Assembly (NCBI GenBank): GCA_022791155.1
Contig: JAAVYN010000027.1
Span: 1-36,930, forward strand
Source of the DNA: Bacillota bacterium
GTDB lineage: Bacteria > Bacillota > Clostridia > Lachnospirales > Anaerotignaceae
Reading direction: 5' to 3'
Length of the DNA: 36,930 nt
A program made the position numbers and the translations under genes. Shown piece by piece: positions 27,070-34,924 of this stretch (its first letter is position 1; every line of letters starts with the position of its first letter). The notes under the pieces were generated by a model. It saw nothing but the letters and a program-made list of their open reading frames with translations. It made no database searches and had not been told where the DNA came from.

Positions 27070-27495
27070 TTACTCCTCTACAACAATGCCCATGCTTCGG
27101 GCTGTTCCACAGATCATGCTGTAAGCTGATTCAACTGTTGCAGCATTCAAATCTGGCATTTTAAGCTCTGCAATTTTCATAACCTCGTCTTTGGCGATTT
27201 TGGCAACCTTTGTTTTGTTTGGAACGCCGGAACCGCTTTCAATTTTGCAGGCTTTTTTGAGCAAAACGGCGGCTGGAGGAGTTTTTGTAACAAAAGTATA
27301 GCTTCTGTCGGCATAAACCGTGATAACAACAGGGATCACAAGGCCCGCCTGCTGAGCTGTTTTCTCGTTGAACTCTTTGCAGAAGCCCATTATGTTGAGA
27401 CCATGCTGTCCAAGAGCGGGGCCAACAGGCGGCGCTGGTGTAGCCTTGCCTGCACTGATTTGTAATTTAATATAACCGGTAACTTTTTTTGCCAT
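27070..27495 (-). CDS. rplK: 50S ribosomal protein L11
   Basis: The 141-residue protein has the N-terminal proline-rich thiostrepton-region segment ([19 protein letters not shown]) and the C-terminal rRNA-binding [12 protein letters not shown]. It forms the GTPase-associated centre. The frame is open 18 codons upstream, but GGAGGTG selects the ATG at 27495 ([12 protein letters not shown]). Confidence 0.98.
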   Translation of the reverse strand: MAKKVTGYIKLQISAGKATPAPPVGPALGQHGLNIMGFCKEFNEKTAQQAGLVIPVVITVYADRSYTFVTKTPPAAVLLKKACKIESGSGVPNKTKVAKIAKDEVMKIAELKMPDLNAATVESAYSMICGTARSMGIVVEE

Positions 27496-27514
27496 TTCGG
27501 CACCTCCTATAAAT

Positions 27515-27543
27515 GTGGTAAATAACGGGATTTTCCCTCCCAC
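27515..27543 (-). promoter_or_regulatory. Putative L1-binding site before rplK
   Basis: On the minus strand GTGG/CCAC encloses GA opposite GTTATTTA around GGGA/TCCC, matching the element before rplA at most positions. It is preceded by a tight GCGCAC/GTGCGC hairpin (about 27544-27558) just after nusG. L1 is known to repress the L11-L1 message from such a leader site. Confidence 0.72.
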
Positions 27544-27566
27544 GCGCACAAAGTGCGCAGCAACAA

Positions 27567-28133
27567 TTACATTTTTTCAAGCTGAGTGTAATCAAGTTCA
27601 ACAGGCGTTTCCCTTCCGAAAATGGAAAGCATAACGACAACGCTTTTTTTGGATGGATTGATTTCTTTGATAACTCCGATGGAATCGGCGAAAGGGCCGT
27701 TGGAAACTTTGATAGTGTCTCCCTCGTTGAAATCAAAAACCTGAACAAAATCTTCAATTCCCATGGCTTTTGCCTCCTCATCGCTGAGAGGAACAGGCTT
27801 GCTTCCCGGGCCAACAAAGCTTGTCACTCCTCTGGTGTTTCTCACAACATACCATGTTTCGTCGTTCATAATCATCTTCAGCAGAACATATCCCGGAAAT
27901 ATTTTGCGCTGGACTGTTTTTTTCTGTCCATTTTTAATTTCCACAACGTCCTGAACAGGAACACTGACTTCATGAATTTGATCCTGCATTCCCCTGTTTT
28001 CGATTATTTTTTCAATGTTGGCTTTAACCTTCTTCTCATATCCCGAATATGTGTGAACAACATACCACCTCGCCTGTCCGTCTTGAACTTTAGGCGTTTC
28101 AACATTTTCGGCATTCATAAATTCTTCAGACAT
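27567..28133 (-). CDS. nusG: Transcription termination/antitermination protein NusG
   Basis: The 188-residue protein has the NGN domain with [15 protein letters not shown] and [11 protein letters not shown], and a C-terminal KOW domain with [19 protein letters not shown]. It binds the polymerase clamp and links transcription to Rho or the ribosome. It lies in the conserved secE-nusG-rplK order. Confidence 0.97.
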   Translation of the reverse strand: MSEEFMNAENVETPKVQDGQARWYVVHTYSGYEKKVKANIEKIIENRGMQDQIHEVSVPVQDVVEIKNGQKKTVQRKIFPGYVLLKMIMNDETWYVVRNTRGVTSFVGPGSKPVPLSDEEAKAMGIEDFVQVFDFNEGDTIKVSNGPFADSIGVIKEINPSKKSVVVMLSIFGRETPVELDYTQLEKM

Positions 28134-28158
28134 ATTACCATCCTTTTTACACTCGGCT

Positions 28159-28404
28159 TCAGATTAATCCCAAAATATGCATAGCGGCGCTAACGCCTGC
28201 GTTATAAACTGTGTCCATGCAGAAAATGATGACACCTATCACAAGAGAGGTCACAACAACAGTTGCTGTTTTTTTGACAACCTCGTCTTTTTTTGGCCAA
28301 ATTATCTTTTTGAACTCGGCTTTATGGTCTGCTATGATAACGCTTAGGCCGGGTTTTTCGCTTTTGGGATTGTTTTTTGGGCTGTTTGTAGAGTTTTTTT
28401 CCAT
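28159..28404 (-). CDS. secE: Preprotein translocase subunit SecE
   Basis: The 81-residue protein has a polar N-terminus, the conserved amphipathic segment HKAEFKKIIWPKKDEVVKKT and one transmembrane helix (about residues 47-67). This is the single-span Gram-positive form. It clamps the SecY halves. It is followed by nusG at 25 bp. Confidence 0.96.
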   Translation of the reverse strand: MEKNSTNSPKNNPKSEKPGLSVIIADHKAEFKKIIWPKKDEVVKKTATVVVTSLVIGVIIFCMDTVYNAGVSAAMHILGLI

Positions 28405-28443
28405 TTGCTCACATCCCTTTCAGGTTTTCACGGCACAGGAAAA

Positions 28444-28593
28444 TCATTTTGTTTCCTTGTGCAGTGTGTGTGTTTTACAGAATTTGCAGTATTTTTTGAA
28501 CTCCATTCTGTCAGGGTGATTTTTCTTTTCTTTGGTTGTGTTGTAATTTCTTTGCTTGCACTCAGTGCAGGCCAAAGTAATTTTGGTTCTCAT
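28444..28593 (-). CDS. rpmG: 50S ribosomal protein L33
   Basis: The 49-residue zinc form has CTECKQRNY and [14 protein letters not shown], giving two Cys pairs. GGAGGTGG upstream of the ATG at 28593 decides the start; fifteen further codons upstream in frame are not part of the protein. It is the first gene of rpmG-secE-nusG-rplK-rplA. Confidence 0.96.
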   Translation of the reverse strand: MRTKITLACTECKQRNYNTTKEKKNHPDRMEFKKYCKFCKTHTLHKETK

Positions 28594-28666
28594 CACTTCC
28601 ACCTCCGTCATACGTTGAAAACTTCTTAAAAATTGCATAAAAAAAAGACTTTCGTCATTTACAATT

Positions 28667-28695
28667 ATTATAGCAGAACATTATTATTATGTCAA
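28667..28695 (-). promoter_or_regulatory. Consensus promoter of rpmG-secE-nusG-rplK-rplA
   Basis: TTGACA (28695-28690), a 17-bp spacer and TATAAT (28672-28667) form a perfect consensus, with an added TGC extended -10. A small GAC/GTC hairpin with a GAAA loop and a T8 run (28640-28656) follows within the leader and could attenuate weakly. Confidence 0.92.
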
Positions 28696-29226
28696 TAAAA
28701 AAGGATCTTTATTTTGCTTTTTATGATTGATTTTGGAACGGTTTTTGAAGGTATAAAGCTGTCATTTCTGTTTGTTTTTCATTGGTTGTTGAGTGAAATT
28801 GTTTTTTCTGTGGAAAATTTGATGAGGGATATGAATTGGCGGTGATTTGCAGAAACAGTTTGCGCTGATCTAATTCGCGTTTAAGCCTGTTGAAGGAGAC
28901 ATGGCGGGCTTTCGAATTTTGCTGACACAAAAAGATTTGTTTCGCTTCACGCCAGTGCCCTTGTTTATGCAAGCATATACGTTTGTCCGGTGCACTGCTT
29001 TTGTCAACTGGAGGCGTTCTTGGAAGGACAGAGCTCAAAACCGCCAATGAAAAATTGCACACTTTCCAAAAACCTGCTTGAGCTTAGAAGCCTCTTTCAA
29101 CACACAGAACAAAAAAATAATAAAGCTTGAAATTTTTTCCAAAACAAATCCCATTTCAAACAATTCGAAGTTGAAATGATTTCATGTCGCGCGCAAACAG
29201 ATTTTTTTGTTTATAAATTGCGCAAT
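28696..29226. other. Gene-free stretch
   Basis: This is about 530 bp between the rpmG promoter and the terminator of the TSCPD gene. The part at 28840-29050 is less AT-rich than its flanks. A 113-codon minus-strand frame crosses it, but it has a poor ribosome-binding site and no recognisable motif. I see no tRNA, no inverted terminal repeats and no clear gene remnant. Confidence 0.5.
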
Positions 29227-29272
29227 CAAAAATAGGGAAGTTCTGTTTTGTTTGAAAACATAAAAACTCCCC
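29227..29272 (-). terminator. Terminator after the TSCPD protein gene
   Basis: GGGGAGTT pairs with AACTTCCC (29265-29272 with 29235-29242, one G-U) on the minus strand, with an inner GTTT/AAAC stem, followed by TATTTTTG. It lies about 180 bp after the gene end; the intervening bases are AT-rich and empty. Confidence 0.7.
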
Positions 29273-29454
29273 TGAATCAATTGCCTGTCATGCACATTCA
29301 GTTAACAACAAACATTTGCTGCAGTCATTTGAAGCGTCATAACCAAAAATTTTTCATGTTAAGTGCGCACACTTCTGTCACATTTGTGTGTCAATGGCTG
29401 AATGAATATGTTTTGTTTAACTTTTGCAAAACACAGCCTTCTGCCTTGCGTTTT

Positions 29455-29709
29455 TCAGTTGCCGCTTGCCTTAAACTTTTCCAATGCCTCTGCCAACTGA
29501 TCAGGACATGACGAACATTTTTGTCCACATTTTATGCCTCTAAGTTTTTTGATAACGTCATCAATGTCCATGCCATCAACAAGGCTTTCAATTCCTGTCT
29601 GGTTTCCGTCGCAGCCGCCCACAAACTCAACGTCTCTCACTTTTCCGTCTCTAACATCAAAGTTAATCTCGCGTGCGCAAATTCCTGTTGGCTTAAATGA
29701 AACTCCCAT
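29455..29709 (-). CDS. TIGR03905-type TSCPD domain protein
   Basis: The 84-residue protein reads GVSFKPTGICAREINFDVRD and VEFVGGCDGNQTGIESLVDG, then CGQKCSSCPDQLAEAL. The GGCxGN segment and the two late cysteine pairs match the small TSCPD proteins common in Clostridia. The domain is related to the C-terminal region of some ribonucleotide reductases. The function is unknown, but metal binding by the conserved cysteines is plausible. GGAGGA precedes the ATG. It appears monocistronic, with a terminator downstream. Confidence 0.85.
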   Translation of the reverse strand: MGVSFKPTGICAREINFDVRDGKVRDVEFVGGCDGNQTGIESLVDGMDIDDVIKKLRGIKCGQKCSSCPDQLAEALEKFKASGN

Positions 29710-29861
29710 ATGTTTTCCTCCTCATTCACTTCTGTTCATAATTTATCACATTCATAATGCAGCAATTGCAGTTTTCCACAATTGTTCGGCATTGTTTTGC
29801 ATGTCACCATCAAACGCATTGCTCTGTCATTTGCTTCTTTTTGACCAGGCGCGTGAAAAGC

Positions 29862-30401
29862 TCAAAATGTGCCATTGTTCTTTCGATATTCCTCAGCATA
29901 CTCCTGATATTCATTCACTGCTATGTCAATTTCATTCACTTCGTGTTCAGTGAGCGGGCGCCTGACTTTTGCCGGAACTCCAACAGCCAAATGTCCTTTT
30001 GGTATAACCGTTCTTGGTGTGACAACACTTCCGGCGCCAATGAGACATTCGCGTTCAACAACTGCCTCATCTTGAACCACTGCTCCCATGCCAATTATGC
30101 AGCGGTCTTTTATCTCACAGCCGTGTATTATTGCCCCATGGCCTATGGTGACTTCGTTTCCAATCACAACATTTCCGTTTTCGCCAAGCTCAACGTGTAT
30201 CACGCATGAATCCTGTATGTTTGTTTTGTTGCCAATTACAATTGGATTGTGTTCAGCACGCAGCACACAGCCCGGCATCACAACGCAGTTTTCTCCCATG
30301 CGCACATCGCCGCAGATTGTAACGTTTTCAAATATCGTGCAGCTTTCCGGTATGACTGGAAACTTCCCTTTGAAGCCATAGACGCTATATTTTTTCTCCA
30401 C
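29862..30401 (-). CDS. Gamma-carbonic-anhydrase-like hexapeptide-repeat protein
   Basis: The 179-residue protein folds as a left-handed beta-helix of hexapeptide repeats (VTICGDVRMGENCVVMPGCVLRA and on). It contains the zinc-type histidines in SCVIHVE and IGHGAIIHGCEI, and a C-terminal helix. Family members are gamma carbonic anhydrases or YrdA/PaaY-like proteins; activity is not provable here. The frame is open to 30494, but a promoter (30424-30452) lies inside that extension and GGGAG precedes the GTG at 30401, which starts the normal domain, so I use the GTG. Confidence 0.85.
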   Translation of the reverse strand: MEKKYSVYGFKGKFPVIPESCTIFENVTICGDVRMGENCVVMPGCVLRAEHNPIVIGNKTNIQDSCVIHVELGENGNVVIGNEVTIGHGAIIHGCEIKDRCIIGMGAVVQDEAVVERECLIGAGSVVTPRTVIPKGHLAVGVPAKVRRPLTEHEVNEIDIAVNEYQEYAEEYRKNNGTF

Positions 30402-30423
30402 TCTCACCACTCCCGTCAGTCTA

Positions 30424-30452
30424 TATATACCATATCGCAACAAAATCTGCAA
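30424..30452 (-). promoter_or_regulatory. Promoter of the gamma-carbonic-anhydrase-like gene
   Basis: TTGCAG (30452-30447) and an extended -10 TGG-TATATA (hexamer 30429-30424) are 17 bp apart, about 50 bp downstream of the terminator of the preceding gene. The resulting leader is about 15-20 nt. Confidence 0.7.
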
Positions 30453-30499
30453 CATATATTTTTCGTAAAGCCGAACAGGCAATTCAAATTTCATGCAAT

Positions 30500-30528
30500 C
30501 AAAAAGCCGCCTGCATACGCAAGCGGCT
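30500..30528 (-). terminator. Terminator after the trans-sulfuration enzyme gene
   Basis: AGCCGC/GCGGCT (30505-30510 with 30523-30528) continues after one mismatch into TGC/GCA with a 4-nt loop, followed on the minus strand by TTTTT. It is GC-rich and well formed. Confidence 0.88.
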
Positions 30529-30567
30529 CAGTTTCAGTTTTTATTTTGCAATTAAACCAAATTCGGC

Positions 30568-31764
30568 TTATTTGTAGGCAGCTTCAAGAGCCTGAAGGAA
30601 ATCGTTGATCAAATCCTGCTCGTTTTCAATGCCAACAGATATTCTCAAAAGACCGTCAGAAATGCCAATAGCCATTCTCTCTTCTTTTGTCATGTCGCTG
30701 TGTGAGCTCATTGGAGGATATGACATGGATGATCTATATCCGCCAAGAGTCATTGCATAGTGGCAAAGGTTAAGAGATCTCATAAATTTGTTCATCTTGG
30801 CAGCATCTTCAGGAAGTTCAATGCTCAGCATTCCGCCATAGTTGCCATTGAACTGTTTTTTGGCAAGTTCATGCTGTGGATTGCTTTCAAGAGAAGGATG
30901 ATATACTTTAAGAACATATGGAGATTTCTCAAGTGCAGCAGCAAGTGCAGCGGCGTTCTGGCTCTGTTTTTTAACACGGAGTTCCATTGTTCTCATGCCG
31001 CGGCATGTGAGCCATGCTGAAAATGGATCGGCCTGTGTTCCAAGAAGAACTTGCATTTCGTGAATTTTTGCAATGAGCTCGGCACTTCCTGTGGCAGCGC
31101 CGCAAACAGCGTCGCTGTGGCCGTTGGCAAACTTTGTGAGGCTGTTCACAACTATGTCAGCGCCAAGTTTAAGAGGTTTTGCAAGCGCGCCTGTCATGAA
31201 TGTGTTGTCAACAATGAGCAAAGAACCATTTTTGTGAGCAATGTCAGCAATGGCCTGAATGTCAGGAACATTGATCAATGGGTTTGCAACAGTCTCTGTA
31301 TACAAAATTGATGTGTTTGGTTTGATTTTGGATTTAACATCCTCAATGTCTGTGAAGTCAGCAAATGTTGTCTCAAGGCCATATTTGCCAAGTATCTTTG
31401 TAAATATTTCAATTGTTTCGCCATAGAGTGTTTTGTCGGACAAAACGTGATCGCCAGCTTTTGTGTTGGCAATTATAGCAGTTGAGATAGCAGCCATACC
31501 ACTGGAGCAGCCAACAGAAGCCTCGCCCCCCTCAACATAGTTCATAAGCTCAATAAGCGCAGATCTGTTCGGGTTACGGTTTCTGTTATAGCAGAATCCT
31601 TTTTCGTCATATCTTTTCTGCAAATCTTCAAGATCGGCCACATTATGAGCTGTTGACATGTGGATGGGAAGGGCCTCAGGGTTTGAAGTCGGTTCTCTGA
31701 AATAAGCACCAGCTTCGAGAATGTTTGTTTCAAAACTCAAATCCTCGTTAAATTCATTAAACAT
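30568..31764 (-). CDS. Trans-sulfuration family PLP-dependent enzyme
   Basis: The 398-residue enzyme belongs to the Cys/Met metabolism family (cystathionine gamma-synthase, cystathionine lyase, methionine gamma-lyase, O-acylhomoserine sulfhydrylase). The PLP lysine is in VNSLTKFANGHSD. The phosphate-binding GCSSGMAAIST, the cofactor aspartate in LLIVDNTF and the active-site tyrosine in LYGETIEIF are present. The C-terminal GGYRSSMSYPPMSSHSDMT and LLRISVGIE complete the substrate site. YGET replaces the YGCT of typical methionine gamma-lyase, so that activity is not assured. AAGGAGG precedes the ATG. Monocistronic. Confidence 0.9.
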   Translation of the reverse strand: MFNEFNEDLSFETNILEAGAYFREPTSNPEALPIHMSTAHNVADLEDLQKRYDEKGFCYNRNRNPNRSALIELMNYVEGGEASVGCSSGMAAISTAIIANTKAGDHVLSDKTLYGETIEIFTKILGKYGLETTFADFTDIEDVKSKIKPNTSILYTETVANPLINVPDIQAIADIAHKNGSLLIVDNTFMTGALAKPLKLGADIVVNSLTKFANGHSDAVCGAATGSAELIAKIHEMQVLLGTQADPFSAWLTCRGMRTMELRVKKQSQNAAALAAALEKSPYVLKVYHPSLESNPQHELAKKQFNGNYGGMLSIELPEDAAKMNKFMRSLNLCHYAMTLGGYRSSMSYPPMSSHSDMTKEERMAIGISDGLLRISVGIENEQDLINDFLQALEAAYK

Positions 31765-31805
31765 TTTGCTACCTCCTTAAATATTTTTGAATATTTTTAT
31801 AATAT

Positions 31806-31831
31806 CCACTGCTTCATTTCAAAGACAGTGG
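31806..31831 (-). promoter_or_regulatory. Palindrome overlapping the likely promoter of the trans-sulfuration gene
   Basis: CCACTG/CAGTGG (31806-31811 with 31826-31831) overlaps a weak promoter-like pair, TTGAAA followed after about 15 bp by TATAAA. It could be an operator or a leader hairpin. No S-box or T-box features were recognised. Confidence 0.35.
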
Positions 31832-31870
31832 TTATATTTTGCCTGATATAAAATTCAGTGATATATATAT

Positions 31871-31891
31871 AAAAGAAACAAAGTTTCTTTT
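31871..31891 (-). terminator. AT-rich terminator after the DUF819 gene
   Basis: A perfect 9-bp stem, AAAAGAAAC/GTTTCTTTT (31871-31879 with 31883-31891), has a 3-nt loop, with A runs on one side and T/AT-rich sequence on the other. It lies about 125 bp after the DUF819 stop and is weak because of low GC. Confidence 0.5.
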
Positions 31892-32013
31892 TTCCAAAAA
31901 TAATCTAAAATTATGTCATTCAACGCTGTCGCCAAACTTTGAGAAATAAAAGACAGCCAAAATTGCGAAAAGCATCAAGCCTTTTTGATCTCAACAGCCA
32001 ATCGCTCCGTCGT

Positions 32014-33192
32014 TCACAGCATCGAAAGATGTTTCAGGAAATTTCCAAACGCAATGGCCGCTCCAGTGCCCACAAGATCGCCAAAGAATCCCAAAACAAT
32101 GCCAAATGATATCCAATTTGGATTGTGCGCTGCCGCAATGGCTGGCGCGGAAGATGTTCCGCCAAAATTTGCCATAAACCCAACTGATGCCGTGAAGCAG
32201 TCAAGCTTGAATATGCGGCAGAGAATGCCCCAAACAATATACATAACAATGAGCATGATAAACACAAGCACAACAAATTGTGGCGCCTGAGTGCATTGGC
32301 TGAGGTCGGAATATGACATTGTTATGCAAAGGCTTAAATAGAGGAACACATTGGCAACTTCCTGCGCTCCTTTGAGCCTGTGTGCCGGAGTCAGTCCCAG
32401 CAATATTCCCAACACCGATGAGAGAACAACTCTCCAACCTGTGTTTGAAAGGAAGTTAACTTTAGGCAGCATTGGAATTGCAGTGTTTATAACAGCCGTG
32501 CCAATCAATGCAACGGCAAAAAGCATACAATAGTCAAGCATTTTTGGAGCAGTTCTGTCCATGTCCTTGTTTGCTTCTTCAATCCTTTTGGCTATTTCGT
32601 CAATGCCTTCTGTTGAAGCGTGCATAAACTTATTCCATTTTGATGTTCTAGGGATAAGCGCCATAGCAACAGAAAGTACAACCGTAATGCCAATTGTGTC
32701 CATTAAAACGGCATATACATAGTCAACACCTTCAACTCCAAATGTCGAAGCAACAGCCTGCATATTGATTGTTTCACCCACAAACGAACCTGTGACAGCA
32801 GCAATTGAGCCCCAAGCACCTTCTGGAAGCCATCTTTTCATCACCAAAAATGCAACCGTAAAACCAATCATCACCGATATTGTGGTGCAGAAAAACGAAA
32901 TTATCATGCGTGGCCCCAGTTTGAATATATGTCTTATGTCGCATGTAAGCATAAACATGATAAGCATCATTGGCAAGAACGTGGAATACATAATGTCCTG
33001 TGCCGCAGTAACGCCCTCGGCGGCCGGATCCCAAACTCTGAAAGTTGCGGCCAGCGCAACGGCAATCATAAGAACAACCATTGACGGAATTGTCTGAAAA
33101 AACTTGCTGTCTTTATATTTTTTCTCCAGCCAAAATATTATAGCCATCATGGCAATCAAAAGGCCCAAAAAGCCTGCTGATGAAGTAATCAC
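32014..33192 (-). CDS. DUF819 family membrane protein (YjcL-like)
   Basis: The 392-residue protein has about ten hydrophobic segments and the family features: a GSFVGETINMQAVA loop, a mid-protein polar stretch (about 183-210) and the C-terminal FGGTSSAPAIAAAHNPNWI. DUF819 proteins resemble secondary transporters, but no substrate is established. The start is a GTG 8 bases after GGGAGG. It lies 73 bp after the AstE/AspA-like gene on the same strand, so the two probably form an operon. Transport of an acylated amino acid or its product is a reasonable but untested inference. Confidence 0.9.
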   Translation of the reverse strand: MITSSAGFLGLLIAMMAIIFWLEKKYKDSKFFQTIPSMVVLMIAVALAATFRVWDPAAEGVTAAQDIMYSTFLPMMLIMFMLTCDIRHIFKLGPRMIISFFCTTISVMIGFTVAFLVMKRWLPEGAWGSIAAVTGSFVGETINMQAVASTFGVEGVDYVYAVLMDTIGITVVLSVAMALIPRTSKWNKFMHASTEGIDEIAKRIEEANKDMDRTAPKMLDYCMLFAVALIGTAVINTAIPMLPKVNFLSNTGWRVVLSSVLGILLGLTPAHRLKGAQEVANVFLYLSLCITMSYSDLSQCTQAPQFVVLVFIMLIVMYIVWGILCRIFKLDCFTASVGFMANFGGTSSAPAIAAAHNPNWISFGIVLGFFGDLVGTGAAIAFGNFLKHLSML

Positions 33193-33265
33193 AATAAGCG
33201 CCCTCCCTATATTAAGTTGTAAAGGTTCAATTTTTCAAAATGTATAATCAGTTAAAATATGTAAA

Positions 33266-34228
33266 TCATATGCCGTATGTCACAATTGCATCTCCCTCGC
33301 TTATTCCAAGGGAAGTTGTCACAGAAACAATTATGGCGTCATACTCCGCGAAATATTCAACAATGAGGTTTCCAAAAACATCTTTAATTTCGCCAAGCTT
33401 CTGTCCTTTTTTAACTCTGTCTTCTATGGCTACAGAAGGATACCAACAGCCTGTTGCTGTGGCTTCAAGCCAAAAATGCTTTGTGAACTCAATCACTCCT
33501 TCAGGCTTTTTGACTTCCTCGTCAATTATTTTGAGAAATCTCATCACATTTCTGACGTCTTCCTTATAATCATCAACCTGTTCTCTTGTCCAAAGGCCAT
33601 TTCCGCCTCTTTCAATGAGAAGTGAAGGAATTCCTCTTATGGCGCATGAATTGTAAGAACCTGTTGTTGCGCTTGATTTAAGCAAATATTTTGCATTCAA
33701 AACACATTTCGAAGCCTGATATGCATAGTCAAGTGCTTCCTTGTTTTCGCCAACTCCTGGGCAAAGAGTATATGGAGTCAGGCTTTCAGGAATGTCGCCG
33801 CCGTGCATATCAATATAGAAGTCGCACTTATCTTGATATTCAGTTGTGATTGTGTAGGCAATTTTGTCGCCAAGAGTTCCGTTTTTGTCGCCTGGGAAAA
33901 GTCTGTTCAAATTTTTTCTTTCTTCATCAGAGGGGCACACATATGCCAATCTTTCATAAAAGCCTGTCAGGTTGACGGGCTGAAGGATAACAACCTGTCC
34001 GCATATTTCTTCCGGCTTCAGCTCCTGAGCCAATTCCATTGACGTTTCAATGCAAGGGTATTCCCCGCCATGGATTCCGCCTGTGATGAGAAGTGTTTTT
34101 CCTTCTCTTGTTCCATTGATAACTGTGATTGGGAATTTATATCCCGTGTCCATGACTTCAGTGAATCCGCTCTTCTTTTCGCCCGGCTTTGCCGTTATGC
34201 CGCCAAAAACGATGCTTTCCTTGCTCAT
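33266..34228 (-). CDS. Succinylglutamate desuccinylase/aspartoacylase-like zinc hydrolase
   Basis: The 320-residue M14-type enzyme has the zinc ligands His and Glu in GGIHGGEYPCIE and the third His in YIDMHGGD. A C-terminal segment (ITSFGISEGDAIVT-like, with KKGQKLGEI before it) forms a beta domain. The family removes acyl groups from amino acids such as N-acetylaspartate or N-succinylglutamate. I chose the ATG at 34228 because the upstream ATG touches the AGAAAGG site. Its promoter is of MerR-activated type with a 19-bp spacer. The next gene is a DUF819 membrane protein. Confidence 0.88.
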   Translation of the reverse strand: MSKESIVFGGITAKPGEKKSGFTEVMDTGYKFPITVINGTREGKTLLITGGIHGGEYPCIETSMELAQELKPEEICGQVVILQPVNLTGFYERLAYVCPSDEERKNLNRLFPGDKNGTLGDKIAYTITTEYQDKCDFYIDMHGGDIPESLTPYTLCPGVGENKEALDYAYQASKCVLNAKYLLKSSATTGSYNSCAIRGIPSLLIERGGNGLWTREQVDDYKEDVRNVMRFLKIIDEEVKKPEGVIEFTKHFWLEATATGCWYPSVAIEDRVKKGQKLGEIKDVFGNLIVEYFAEYDAIIVSVTTSLGISEGDAIVTYGI

Positions 34229-34287
34229 GCATAAGCACATCCTTTCTTAATGTATATCAAAATTCGAATGTCCTCAGCATGCTAATA

Positions 34288-34297
34288 CCCCCCCCCC
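34288..34297. repeat. Homopolymer tract of ten C (G10 on the minus strand)
   Basis: The uninterrupted C10 run lies in the 5' leader of the zinc hydrolase, about 60 bp from its start and 87 bp after the promoter -10. Long G/C runs are rare in this AT-rich sequence and are prone to slippage. Confidence 0.9.
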
Positions 34298-34383
34298 ACC
34301 GTATATAAGCAGCAGGCTGCAGAACTTTCTGAACAACTGTTTTATGCCAACAAAACCTCTCTGTTTCACTGACTGACAGCTTT

Positions 34384-34414
34384 ATCTTAAACCCTCAAGT
34401 AGCTATAGAGTCAA
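34384..34414 (-). promoter_or_regulatory. MerR-type promoter of the hydrolase-DUF819 operon
   Basis: TTGACT (34414-34409) and TAAGAT (34389-34384) are separated by 19 bp rather than 17. An imperfect dyad (CTCTATAG and CTTGAGGG arms) fills the spacer. This is the known geometry of promoters activated by MerR-family proteins, which untwist the spacer. A leader of about 150 nt follows. Confidence 0.75.
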
Positions 34415-34886
34415 TGAAAATAAAAACTTTTTATGCGCTAACTTTTAAATTATCGCTATTGTCTTTAACACTCATGTTTTTTTGTCAGTTTTGATTTTTC
34501 TATATTAAAATATGTATAAAAAACGCACATTTTTGCATCTTCTTTTTGAGCGTTATTTTTCATGCGCTCATTCCATGATGTTCAATTTTTAATTCAGAAC
34601 TTTTTCAAAATTTCCTGAACACTTTTTTGCTGGGCGCCGATCATAATTTCGTCAGTTGAATTGATTTCATTAAAATTATATTGAAATACATTTGATGCCG
34701 ACAGACGTTCTATGAGCATCACACCATGACTCTTCAAACTTTCAGTTGGCATTGAAGAAGCTGACAACTTAATTGCAGACTTCGCGCAGGCTCTTGAAGT
34801 TTTCGGCACATCATTGGCTTCTGCAAAAAACATTGACAATTCACATTGAATGCATTGAAAAAAACATATGAAAAAATGCCGGAATA
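34415..34886. other. Gap with possible decayed coding remnant
   Basis: This lies between the MerR-type promoter and the B3/B4 gene promoter. A minus-strand frame ending at 34594 reads protein-like over its last 85 or so codons (VPKTSRACAKSAIKLS, VMLIERLSASNVFQ). It has no ribosome-binding site and its upstream part is antisense to the next gene. It is either chance or a remnant of an unrecognised gene. The remainder is AT-rich and empty. Confidence 0.35.
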
Positions 34887-34895
34887 TGGTATACT
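34887..34895 (+). promoter_or_regulatory. Extended -10 promoter of the B3/B4 gene
   Basis: TGG-TATACT is an extended -10 with no clear -35 hexamer. It lies about 30 bases before the TTG start, giving a short leader containing GAGGTGAT. Confidence 0.6.
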
Positions 34896-34924
34896 TTATA
34901 AAAACAAATTTGAGGTGATATAAT

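Noticed and set aside
28721-29062. 113-codon minus-strand ORF upstream of rpmG
   Set aside because: It has a GTG start touching a poor GGAAA site and no recognisable domain. Its 3' part runs through very AT-rich sequence, so it is probably chance.
28594-29226. tRNA gene near secE-nusG, a common arrangement
   Set aside because: No cloverleaf, T-loop consensus or acceptor pairing was found on either strand.
31765-32013. S-box or T-box riboswitch before the trans-sulfuration gene
   Set aside because: The 5' region is short and AT-rich with only a 6-bp palindrome, and none of the conserved riboswitch motifs is present.
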